From Bacteroidales bacterium UBA3834 (GTDB lineage: Bacteria; Bacteroidota; Bacteroidia; Bacteroidales; P3), in contig DGIA01000023.1 in NCBI GenBank assembly GCA_002392965.1, forward strand, positions 117,415-141,619: a stretch of DNA of 24,205 bases, written 5' to 3'. This document shows positions 6,553 through 13,746 of the stretch, one piece after another; the stretch's first letter is position 1; the number at the start of each line of letters is the position of its first letter. The notes under the pieces are model-generated. The model had not been told where the DNA came from. It worked only from the letters and a program-made list of their open reading frames with translations, and did no database searches. Position numbers and translations under genes: made by a program.

Positions 6553-7968
6553 TTAAGGGTTTTCGCGATGTGAGATGATGACGTTGACGTCGGGATATTG
6601 CTTTTTGATGACGTCGGCGAGCCATTGGGCGCAGAATACGGAGCGGTGTTGCCCACCGGTGCATCCGAACTGGACGGAAAGGTGTGTGAAGTGCCTTTCG
6701 AGGTATTTGTCGATGCTTTGTGTGACGATGGCTTTGGCGTGGGCGAGAAACTGAGTGACTGCGGGATCGTTTTGCAGGAATTGTATGACGGGTTGGTCTT
6801 TGCCTGTGTAGTTTTTGTATTCTGGGTAGCGACCCGGGTTGGGAAGGGCTCGACAGTCGAAAATGTGCCCACCGCCGTTTCCAGAGTTGTCGGATGGCAA
6901 ACCTTGTTTGTAACTGAATGAGCCTATGGTGACGGTAAGGGTGGTGGACGGTGTGAGCGAGGGGCTGTCGGATGGCTGGAGTGAAGTGAGTATCCGATTC
7001 AGTTCGGGGAGTTCGTTGGGAAGCGGATGGTCTTCGAGAATCTGGCGGAGGTTTCGGATGGCAAGGGGAATGCTTTGAATGAAGTAGGTTTTTTGTTCGT
7101 AGAGTCCGCGGTAGCCGTATGCGCCGAGTGTCTGGAGGATGCGTAGGATGGCGAAGAGCCAGAAGTAATCCATGAAGCGTGGGTCGCCGTGGAAGTTGAC
7201 GTAGTCGCGCAGGAGTTGGAGCCGGATAGATGGTGGGAGGTCGCTTTTGGCGCTGTAGAGGAGTGAAGCAACGTCGTATTGGGCGGCTCCTTTTCTTCCA
7301 CCTTGGTAGTCGATGTAGTATAGCGTCGGAGTGGGCGTCGAAAGATTGTTGTCGCCATGGAAAAGCATGATGTTGCGGGGGTTGAAGTCGCGATAGAGGA
7401 AGTAGTTGTCATCAGCTTGAAGGAGAAGTGAGGCGAGGCATTGGAGGTCGTTTTCGAGGAGTTCTTCGTCGAAGTCGATGTGGTTGATTTTAAGGAAGAG
7501 GTATTTGAAGTAGTTGAGATCCCACATGATGGCGCGGCGGTCGAAGGCAGGTCGAGGATAGGCAAGAGAGAAGTCGAGGTCGCGTCCGGCGCATTGGATG
7601 GCGTGGAGGTCGGAGAGTGCCTGCCGATAGAGTGCCAGCATTTGAGTGTCGAATCCCCCACCCTGTTGCTTTTTCTCATGCAGGAGGCCGTAAAGGGTTT
7701 GGTCACCAAGATCTTGTTGGATGTAGTGTCGCTGGTCGCTGTGAACGGCGTAGAGTTCGGGCACATTGATGCCTTTGCTGCGGAGGTGGCGGGTGAAGGC
7801 GAAAAATGCCTGGTTTTCGCGTATGTCGGGGGCTATGGTGCCGATGCAGCGCCGAGTGGACCCGATGAGGCGATAGTAGCGGCGGTTAGAGCCGCTCGCA
7901 CCCAGAGCGAGAATTTCGACACAGGGTTCGGATGCCCAGTCGGCAAAGAGGCGTTTGAGCGTTTCCAT
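6553..7968 (-). CDS. AmgK-like sugar kinase fused to a RapZ C-terminal domain
   Basis: 471 residues in two parts. Residues 1 to about 325 are an aminoglycoside-phosphotransferase-fold kinase closest in pattern to AmgK, the anomeric N-acetylmuramate/N-acetylglucosamine kinase: NRRYYRL (28-34), TIAPDIRENQAF, DLGDQTLYGLL, the catalytic loop YRDFNPRNIML (192-202) with Asp194 and Asn199, and the metal-binding YYIDYQGG with Asp220. A Ser/Thr/Pro-rich linker (about 330-345) joins residues about 343-471, a RapZ C-terminal domain with GGGHIFDCRALPNPGR (365-380) and the hallmark GCTGGQHRSV (435-444). In enterobacteria that domain senses glucosamine-6-phosphate and binds regulatory RNA. The P-loop N-terminal domain of RapZ is absent. 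It follows bactofilin with a TAATG overlap. No MurU-type partner is in the window. Substrate is inferred. Confidence 0.88.
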   Translation of the reverse strand: METLKRLFADWASEPCVEILALGASGSNRRYYRLIGSTRRCIGTIAPDIRENQAFFAFTRHLRSKGINVPELYAVHSDQRHYIQQDLGDQTLYGLLHEKKQQGGGFDTQMLALYRQALSDLHAIQCAGRDLDFSLAYPRPAFDRRAIMWDLNYFKYLFLKINHIDFDEELLENDLQCLASLLLQADDNYFLYRDFNPRNIMLFHGDNNLSTPTPTLYYIDYQGGRKGAAQYDVASLLYSAKSDLPPSIRLQLLRDYVNFHGDPRFMDYFWLFAILRILQTLGAYGYRGLYEQKTYFIQSIPLAIRNLRQILEDHPLPNELPELNRILTSLQPSDSPSLTPSTTLTVTIGSFSYKQGLPSDNSGNGGGHIFDCRALPNPGRYPEYKNYTGKDQPVIQFLQNDPAVTQFLAHAKAIVTQSIDKYLERHFTHLSVQFGCTGGQHRSVFCAQWLADVIKKQYPDVNVIISHRENP

Positions 7969-8360
7969 TATTGTTGGGTGGGAGCGTCGGCGGGTTGCTC
8001 TTCGTGCTGGGTGCGTACCTCGTCAATCATGCGGCATTTGCCAGAGAAGACGGCACCGGGTTCGATGGAGAGCTTGTTGATAAGTATGTCGCCACGGACG
8101 CGAGCGGAGGCGTGGAGAGAGAGGAGTTCCTTGACGGAGAGGTTGCCGTTGACTGTGCCGATGATATTGGCGTTCTGGCATAGGACGTTGCCGTTGACGA
8201 CGCCGGAGTCGCCTATGACAAGCTTGCCGTTCAGCTGGATGTTGCCTTCAAGGAGGCCATCGAGGCGGAAGTCGCCGGAGGCGACGATGTCACCTTTGAC
8301 GGTGGTGCCGTCGGTGATGATGTTGATGGGGCTGTTTTCGATTTCCATTGTTTTAGCCAT
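7968..8360 (-). CDS. bactofilin
   Basis: 130-residue bactofilin (formerly DUF583), a nucleotide-free bacterial cytoskeletal protein that polymerises through a right-handed beta-helix core. The core (about residues 12-112) shows the repeating short-strand pattern VKGDIVASGDFRLDG, LEGNIQLNGKLVIGD, VNGNVLCQNANIIG, VNGNLSVKELLSLH and VRGDILINKLSI. A disordered, Glu/Gln-rich C-terminal tail follows (EVRTQHEEQPADAPTQQ). There is no signal peptide or membrane segment. Bactofilins often scaffold peptidoglycan enzymes at chosen cell sites. The gene starts 31 bases after the SprE/PorW-like gene and overlaps the kinase-RapZ start by one base, suggesting coupled expression with an amino-sugar enzyme. Confidence 0.93.
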   Translation of the reverse strand: MAKTMEIENSPINIITDGTTVKGDIVASGDFRLDGLLEGNIQLNGKLVIGDSGVVNGNVLCQNANIIGTVNGNLSVKELLSLHASARVRGDILINKLSIEPGAVFSGKCRMIDEVRTQHEEQPADAPTQQ

Positions 8361-8391
8361 AATATTGTATATTTTTGGTTTTTTTGACGGA

Positions 8392-11145
8392 TTATTTTAG
8401 GTATTGTTTGCGAAAGAAGGCGATGTATGCGTCGGGGTTTTTCCGGTTGTATAAAGTGGCGTAGTTCTGGGTGGAGATGATGAAATGAGTGTAGTCTGAG
8501 TCGGGGTAGCGCAAGAGAGGACTTTCGTCCTGGGTGAGGTGGCGATAGTAGCCCATGGCTTCGTCCGCATTTCGGAAACGATGGATGGTAAGCAGTTGTG
8601 TGGTGTCGGAGAAAAGGACGGCGTTGACTTTGTAGCCGTTGTTTGCATAGTATTGGGTGTTGAAATCGGTAAGCCTGTATTGGAGCTCTGTCGCTTTGAT
8701 GCGGCGGTCGTTGATGATGATGACAACGTAATATTGCTGTCCCTCCCGATAGCGAAAGACGGAGGCTTCGGGAGGGAGGTCGTCTTTGGGAGACGTGGGG
8801 AGTGTGACCGGAGGTTCTTTGGGTTGGTTTGTCTCACGTGCGCGCTGTTCGTCTCGGAGGGTGATTTCTTCACGCTGACTGTCGGCTTGTCTGGCGGCTA
8901 ATGTGTTGGTGTCGGAGCGGAGGAGTTCAAGTTGGGCGAGTACAAGGGGGTGAAGGGTGTCTTCTTCAGTAAGTTGTGTGAGCATTTGTTCGAGGAGGCT
9001 AACGGCATCGGATCGTTCGTCGAGCGAGGCAAGCGCCAGGCTTTTCCAGTAGTGGAACTTAGGCAGCATGTGGTGTCCGGCATAGAGCTCGTCGGCTTGG
9101 TCAGAGAGGGTGACTACCCTGTTGTAACGGCGATGGGCGAAGTTGTCATAAAGTTCCTCGTAGGCCTCTTCCACCCTACCCTCGCGGCGAAGGAGTTCTT
9201 TGTAGTATTCGTTGTCGCGGATGAGGTTGGCGAAGTCGCCGTCGGGGAATCCGAGGAGAACCATGTCGCGGTAGTAGTTGGCCTGCGGCGTGTTACCCTG
9301 CCGGTCATAGATGCGGTAGAGCATGTAGAAAGCTTGCTCTATTTCCGGATGGGCAGTATAGTCGCGAGCGAGGCGGAGATAGCAGTCGAGTGCCCTCGGT
9401 GTGTTGTGTATGCCATCGTAGAGGATGTAACCTGCATTGAGCAGACAGAGGGAGGTGAGTGAGTCGATAGAATCGAATTGTGCCTGGCTGACAGGGAGCT
9501 CTTTGAGGTAGAAGGCAGGACTGTGTGGGTCGTCTGGGTTTCCGATGTTGGGCTTGCTGTTGCCTTTGCCGGGTGCTAGAGTATCAGAGTCGCTGAGTGA
9601 CAAGGTGTCACTTCCGGTATCCGATGAAGAAGTGTCGAAGGTGAATAGGCTGAAATTGGGTTTGTTGAATAGGAACCAGTTGTCTTCGAGCACACGCACG
9701 CCCCATCGTTGCCGGAAGGTCTCTTTCCCTTTCTGTACGGAATTGGGGTTGTAAAAGTACCAGTCTCCTTTGAGTGTATTTTGCTGTACGTTGTTTTCGT
9801 TCCGGAGTTCGTCGATTAGAGCTTGTTCCTGAGCTCGTTTCTCCCTGACGACGAGGGTGTCGATAGTACGTTGTATAAGCGCGTTCCGTTCGGATTCGGG
9901 AAGAGCGGCCACATTCAGAAGACTGTCACACCGTTCATAGACACGGGTATAGGATACGAGGTCTTTGAGCATGTCGTTACGGCGTTTAATTGTGGCGTAT
10001 CCCGGGTAGTCTTTCGAGAGGTATTGGACGGCTGTGTCGTAGTAGTATTGCGCCATGTCGTAGTTCTCATATATGTCATAGAGTACCTCTCCGAGCTTGA
10101 GTGCCGATTTGCCTTTCTGAGCCTTGTTGTTTTGGGACACAGCCACGCTTTTTTTCAAGTTCTCGCATGCTTTTTGGGCATTCTTCAATCCGAGGTACAT
10201 CTCGCCTTTAGCATAATAGATTTGATCGCGATACTCTTCGTTTTTCTTGTCGGCTAGCATGGCGTCGAGTTGGCGCTCGAGTTTGGAAATATCGCTTTCG
10301 TCAAGAGAAGCAAGGTCGGCACAGGAGGCTTCCGAGAGCCGTGCGTTGAACTCCATAACATAGTCGGGGGAGTATGAATGCACTTTCCGGAAATATTTAG
10401 TGGCCACAGCACGGCGATCAAGCTTCTGATAGATTTGCGCCAAAAGGAAAGTGAGTCGGGCCTTGGTATTGTTGTTGTGAGTGGCGTCGAGGGCAAGATG
10501 GATGTATTCTACAGCTTTCTTATATTTCTCCTGCGGCATAGTGGATTCAATCATGGCGCAGTAGAGTTTGTCGCGCTGATTGTAGGAGAAATTGCCCGCT
10601 TCGAGACGTGACACAAGTTGGTCGAGGGTTGCTTCCGCTTCCGAATAGCGCTTTTCGCGAACCATGCACCGAGCCATCAAGACGGCGGCTTCGTCACCGG
10701 CGCGTGTGCCGTTGAATTGCGTGACGAGGATGTTGCAGGTGTTGAGGGTCGAGGTATAGTCTTGCTTGTAGAAGGTGGCATAGGCGGTCAGCAGGTAACA
10801 CTCCTTGATGTAGGGCACGTGTTCTTCGCCCCCCACATAGATACTGTGTTTCTTGATGCCCTTCACTCCTTTTTCAATGGCACGGTCCATCTCAGGATTC
10901 ACGCTGCGGGCTTCATCGGCCGTAGGAACCTTCTCCACCGGCAGAAACATGGTATAGTCATCGGAAGCCGACTTCATCAGTTTCTCGTATCCTGCTTTGA
11001 GACTTTCATTTCCGTTCCACCACACATTGTAATGGCATGTGGTGTTATGGAACTGGATATTGGTCCATTTGGCCTTCTGGGTTGAGCAGGAGGCGAGCAG
11101 CAGGAAACCTGCGATGAGGGTTATTATGTACCTGAGCTTCTTGAT
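8392..11145 (-). CDS. sprE: SprE/PorW-like TPR lipoprotein of type IX secretion
   Basis: Large TPR lipoprotein resembling SprE (Flavobacterium) and PorW (Porphyromonas), needed for T9SS secretion or gliding. The open frame contains a lipoprotein signal reading IKKLRYIITL, then AGFLLLASC with Cys at the lipobox, so the mature protein should be membrane-anchored by lipid. HYNVWWNG follows, then many TPR helices (ALKLGEVLYDIYENYDMAQYYYDTA), the family segment WYFYNPNSVQKGKETFRQRWG near residue 460, and a C-terminal domain with YYVVIIINDRR ending in FFRKQYLK. No ATG, GTG or TTG precedes the signal peptide: the codon where ATG is expected (11143-11145) is ATC. The first canonical start is GTG at 11025, which would remove the lipobox. 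It lies 12 bases after ychF, in the same frame. Mature length is typical. Confidence 0.87.
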   Translation of the reverse strand: MKKLRYIITLIAGFLLLASCSTQKAKWTNIQFHNTTCHYNVWWNGNESLKAGYEKLMKSASDDYTMFLPVEKVPTADEARSVNPEMDRAIEKGVKGIKKHSIYVGGEEHVPYIKECYLLTAYATFYKQDYTSTLNTCNILVTQFNGTRAGDEAAVLMARCMVREKRYSEAEATLDQLVSRLEAGNFSYNQRDKLYCAMIESTMPQEKYKKAVEYIHLALDATHNNNTKARLTFLLAQIYQKLDRRAVATKYFRKVHSYSPDYVMEFNARLSEASCADLASLDESDISKLERQLDAMLADKKNEEYRDQIYYAKGEMYLGLKNAQKACENLKKSVAVSQNNKAQKGKSALKLGEVLYDIYENYDMAQYYYDTAVQYLSKDYPGYATIKRRNDMLKDLVSYTRVYERCDSLLNVAALPESERNALIQRTIDTLVVREKRAQEQALIDELRNENNVQQNTLKGDWYFYNPNSVQKGKETFRQRWGVRVLEDNWFLFNKPNFSLFTFDTSSSDTGSDTLSLSDSDTLAPGKGNSKPNIGNPDDPHSPAFYLKELPVSQAQFDSIDSLTSLCLLNAGYILYDGIHNTPRALDCYLRLARDYTAHPEIEQAFYMLYRIYDRQGNTPQANYYRDMVLLGFPDGDFANLIRDNEYYKELLRREGRVEEAYEELYDNFAHRRYNRVVTLSDQADELYAGHHMLPKFHYWKSLALASLDERSDAVSLLEQMLTQLTEEDTLHPLVLAQLELLRSDTNTLAARQADSQREEITLRDEQRARETNQPKEPPVTLPTSPKDDLPPEASVFRYREGQQYYVVIIINDRRIKATELQYRLTDFNTQYYANNGYKVNAVLFSDTTQLLTIHRFRNADEAMGYYRHLTQDESPLLRYPDSDYTHFIISTQNYATLYNRKNPDAYIAFFRKQYLK

Positions 11146-11157
11146 ATAAGAAAAGTG

Positions 11158-12258
11158 TTAGACGTTGAACCTGAAGTGCATGATGTCGCCATCCTGGACA
11201 ATGTAGTCTTTCCCTTCTATGGCTATCTTGCCTGCCTCGCGGCACTTGGCTTCAGAGCCAAGTGCGACATAGTCGTCGTATTTGATGACCTCTGCCCGGA
11301 TAAAGCCCCGCTCGAAGTCGGAGTGTATAATACCTGCTGTCTGAGGTGCTTTCATACCTTTTTTAAAGGTCCATGCACGGCATTCCTTTGGGCCGGCGGT
11401 GAGGAAGGTCTGCAGCCCCAACAGGCGATAAGCAGCCTTGATGAGACGGTTGACGCCGCTTTCCTTGAGTCCCAGGTCTTCGAGGAACATCTGCTTCTCC
11501 TCGTAGGTCTCCAGTTCGGCGATGTCGGCTTCGATTCCGGCGCCGATGAGGAGCATCTCGGCCTGTTCGTCTTTAATGGCTTCATGCACAGCTTCGGAGT
11601 ACCTATTGCCGTTCACAACAGAACCTTCATCCACATTACAAACATAGATGACTGGCTTTGTGGTGAGCAACATGAGATCGCGGGCCACTTCCTGTTGATT
11701 CTCGTCAAGCTGTACCGTGCGGGCACTCTTTCCTTCCAAGAGGGCTGCTTTGTAGAGATCCATCACTTCCACAAGTTTCTTGGCTCGTGCGTCGCCACCG
11801 GCTTTGCTTTTCTTCACCTCCTTCTCGTAGCGGTTCTCGATGGTTTCGAGGTCTTTGAACTGCAGCTCTAAATCAATGGTCAGCTTGTCTCGCACCGGAT
11901 CGACAGAGCCATCCACATGGGTGATGTTGTCGTCATCGAAACAACGGAGCACATGGATGATGGCGTCGCAGTTGCGTATGTCGGCCAGGAATTTGTTACC
12001 CAACCCCTCCCCTTTTGAGGCACCTTTGACGAGACCTGCGATATCGACAATCTCGACTGTGGCGGGGACAACGGAGGCGGGACGCTCGATCTCCACCAGT
12101 TTGGCAAGCCGTTCGTCGGGGACGGTGATGACCCCCACATTGGGTTCGATGGTGCAGAACGGGAAGTTGGCCGCTTGGGCTTTGGCGTTGCTCAAGCAGT
12201 TGAAGAGGGTCGATTTGCCGACATTGGGCAAACCTACTATACCGCATTGGAGACTCAT
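11158..12258 (-). CDS. ychF: redox-regulated ATPase YchF (Obg-family P-loop protein)
   Basis: 366-residue cytoplasmic P-loop ATPase of the Obg-HflX group, linked to ribosomes and stress responses. The start ATG at 12258 gives the standard MSLQCGIVGLPNVGKSTLFN with the P-loop GLPNVGKST. Then come FPFCTIEPNVGVITVPD, the G3 region DIAGLVKGASKGEGLGNKF, a coiled-coil insertion, and a C-terminal TGS domain running from FLTAGPKECRAW through VALGSEAKCREAGK to HFRFNV. The frame stays open upstream to 12639, but that segment is arginine- and histidine-rich nonsense overlapping the glycosyltransferase, so the shorter start is right. ATG overlaps the glycosyltransferase TGA (ATGA), indicating coupling. 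Confidence 0.97.
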   Translation of the reverse strand: MSLQCGIVGLPNVGKSTLFNCLSNAKAQAANFPFCTIEPNVGVITVPDERLAKLVEIERPASVVPATVEIVDIAGLVKGASKGEGLGNKFLADIRNCDAIIHVLRCFDDDNITHVDGSVDPVRDKLTIDLELQFKDLETIENRYEKEVKKSKAGGDARAKKLVEVMDLYKAALLEGKSARTVQLDENQQEVARDLMLLTTKPVIYVCNVDEGSVVNGNRYSEAVHEAIKDEQAEMLLIGAGIEADIAELETYEEKQMFLEDLGLKESGVNRLIKAAYRLLGLQTFLTAGPKECRAWTFKKGMKAPQTAGIIHSDFERGFIRAEVIKYDDYVALGSEAKCREAGKIAIEGKDYIVQDGDIMHFRFNV

Positions 12259-13190
12259 AGTTCTTTTTCTATCAAATATTGGTTTCTGGTGGAGGAGTTG
12301 CGGCAGATGAGTTCGCCGAGGAATCCGGCAAGGAAGAGCATCATGCCGATAAGGACGAAGAGCATGGAGAGGTAGAACCAGACGCTGTTGGTCAGAGCCA
12401 TCCGTCCCGCCAGGCGCATAATGAGCACCACGATAAGGGCGATGAAACCGAAGAGGAACGAAAGCGAGCCGATAGCACCGAAGAAGTGCATGGGCTGCTT
12501 GCCGAATTTGGACATGAACATGATGCTCATCAAGTCCAGATAGCCGTTGATGAAGCGGTTCATGCCAAACTTGGTGACGCCGAACTCGCGTTTGCGGTGC
12601 TGAACCACCTTCTCCCCTATTTTCGTGAATCCTGCCCACTTGGCTATGACGGGGATGTAGCGGTGCATCTCGCCATAGACCTCAATGCTCTTCACCACCT
12701 CGTGGCGGTAGGCTTTGAGGCCGCAGTTGAAATCGTGCAGCTTGATGCCGCTCATGCGACGGGTGGTCCAGTTGAAGAACTTGGACGGGATATTCTTGGC
12801 CAGTTTGGAGTCGTAGCGTTTCTTCTTCCAGCCGCTTACCAGGTCGTAACCGTCTTCCTTGATCATGCGGTAGAGTTCCGGCACCTCGTCGGGGCTGTCC
12901 TGAAGGTCGGCATCCATGGTGATGACCACATCGCCCTGGGTGGCGGCAAAACCGACGTTGAGGGCGGCACTCTTGCCGTAGTTGCGACGGAACTTGATGC
13001 CGCGATAGGCGGGGTTCTTTTGGTGAAGTTCCTCGATGACCTGCCACGAGCCGTCACGACTGCCGTCATCGACCATCACCACCTCGTAGCTGAACCCGTG
13101 CTCTTGCATCACCCGGTCAATCCACTCTGCCAGGTGCGGCAGCGACTCGGCTTCGTTATATAGTGGAACAACAATTGATATGTCTGTCAT
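12255..13190 (-). CDS. GT2 family glycosyltransferase (dolichol-phosphate mannosyltransferase-like)
   Basis: 311-residue inner-membrane family 2 glycosyltransferase that probably moves a sugar from a nucleotide sugar to polyprenyl phosphate. The start MTDISIVVPLYNE at 13190 gives the usual N-terminal strand. Visible are VDDGSRDGS (nucleotide site), MDADLQDSPDE (metal-binding DxD-type), HDFNCGLKAYR, and the acceptor-site motif REFGVTKFG. Two C-terminal transmembrane helices follow (around residues 230-256 and 268-290). Pattern and helices match GtrB/DPM1-type enzymes. A longer frame to 13289 is out of context and overlaps the DUF4199 gene. A 4-base ATGA overlap joins it to ychF, and DUF4199 precedes it by 19 bases; this DUF4199-GT2 pair recurs in Bacteroidota. 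The sugar is unknown. Confidence 0.93.
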   Translation of the reverse strand: MTDISIVVPLYNEAESLPHLAEWIDRVMQEHGFSYEVVMVDDGSRDGSWQVIEELHQKNPAYRGIKFRRNYGKSAALNVGFAATQGDVVITMDADLQDSPDEVPELYRMIKEDGYDLVSGWKKKRYDSKLAKNIPSKFFNWTTRRMSGIKLHDFNCGLKAYRHEVVKSIEVYGEMHRYIPVIAKWAGFTKIGEKVVQHRKREFGVTKFGMNRFINGYLDLMSIMFMSKFGKQPMHFFGAIGSLSFLFGFIALIVVLIMRLAGRMALTNSVWFYLSMLFVLIGMMLFLAGFLGELICRNSSTRNQYLIEKEL

Positions 13191-13209
13191 ATATTTTATA
13201 ATTTGTACA

Positions 13210-13734
13210 TTATTTATTATCTTTGCTTGAATGAACCGGCGACTTCTCGTTGCGGAAGAAGATGGCTGCCACAAAGGCGCCGAAGGCACCCAGAAGCATC
13301 GCCTGCAATGCCGACAGGATGGCCCACCATGCTGCCCAATAGTGCAACTGTGGATTCTGTGCCGTGATATTGTTCTGCGTCATCGTATTGGTGAAGAGCA
13401 CCGTCTGTTCCGCCGAACCCATGCCGATGGCCCAAAGCAGCAATCCATAGGCGACACCGGCCACCAGAGCGGTCCCGATGCCGAAAAGCAGGCATTCCTT
13501 CAAGGTGATACTCTTCTCCGGAAGGGAGTTCTTGTACCACGCCATCAGGAGGAATATCGCCACCAGCAGTACGGCATCGAGGATGAGCGACGTCGGGGAT
13601 TGAAGCGGGTTGCCTATCAGCAATCGCACCAACACATACAACGCCATCAGCACCCCTGTGGCCAATCCGCTTCTTAGATAGGCCCGTCGGTAGTTGCCGT
13701 GAATGGTGCTGCTGTATCTGTGGAAGATTCCCAT
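13210..13734 (-). CDS. DUF4199 family integral membrane protein
   Basis: 174-residue inner-membrane protein with four predicted transmembrane helices: about residues 21-41 (SGLATGVLMALYVLVRLLIG), 50-66 (LILDAVLLVAIFLLMAW), 84-108 (LLFGIGTALVAGVAYGLLLW) and 138-161 (ALQAMLLGAFGAFVAAIFF). The tail is short and basic (SPVHSSKDNK). DUF4199 proteins are found beside GT2 glycosyltransferases in Bacteroidota and may help a lipid-linked sugar step, but this is only context. It starts 12 bases after the AsmA-like stop and ends 19 bases before the glycosyltransferase. Confidence 0.86.
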   Translation of the reverse strand: MGIFHRYSSTIHGNYRRAYLRSGLATGVLMALYVLVRLLIGNPLQSPTSLILDAVLLVAIFLLMAWYKNSLPEKSITLKECLLFGIGTALVAGVAYGLLLWAIGMGSAEQTVLFTNTMTQNNITAQNPQLHYWAAWWAILSALQAMLLGAFGAFVAAIFFRNEKSPVHSSKDNK

Positions 13735-13746
13735 AACAATGACTCT

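Noticed and set aside
7441..8400. 319-codon + strand open frame over the kinase and bactofilin genes
   Set aside because: It crosses two well-identified - strand genes and reads as low-complexity Val/Glu-rich sequence.
12259..12639. N-terminal extension of YchF
   Set aside because: The canonical YchF start is MSLQCGIVGLPNVGKST at 12258; the extension is basic nonsense that overlaps the glycosyltransferase in another frame.
13218..13225. TATCTTTG on the + strand
   Set aside because: A perfect -7 match, but no -33 element at 19-21 bases and only - strand genes around; it overlaps the end of the DUF4199 gene.
13191..13289. N-terminal extension of the glycosyltransferase
   Set aside because: It overlaps the DUF4199 gene, and family members begin at the ISIVVPLYNE strand.
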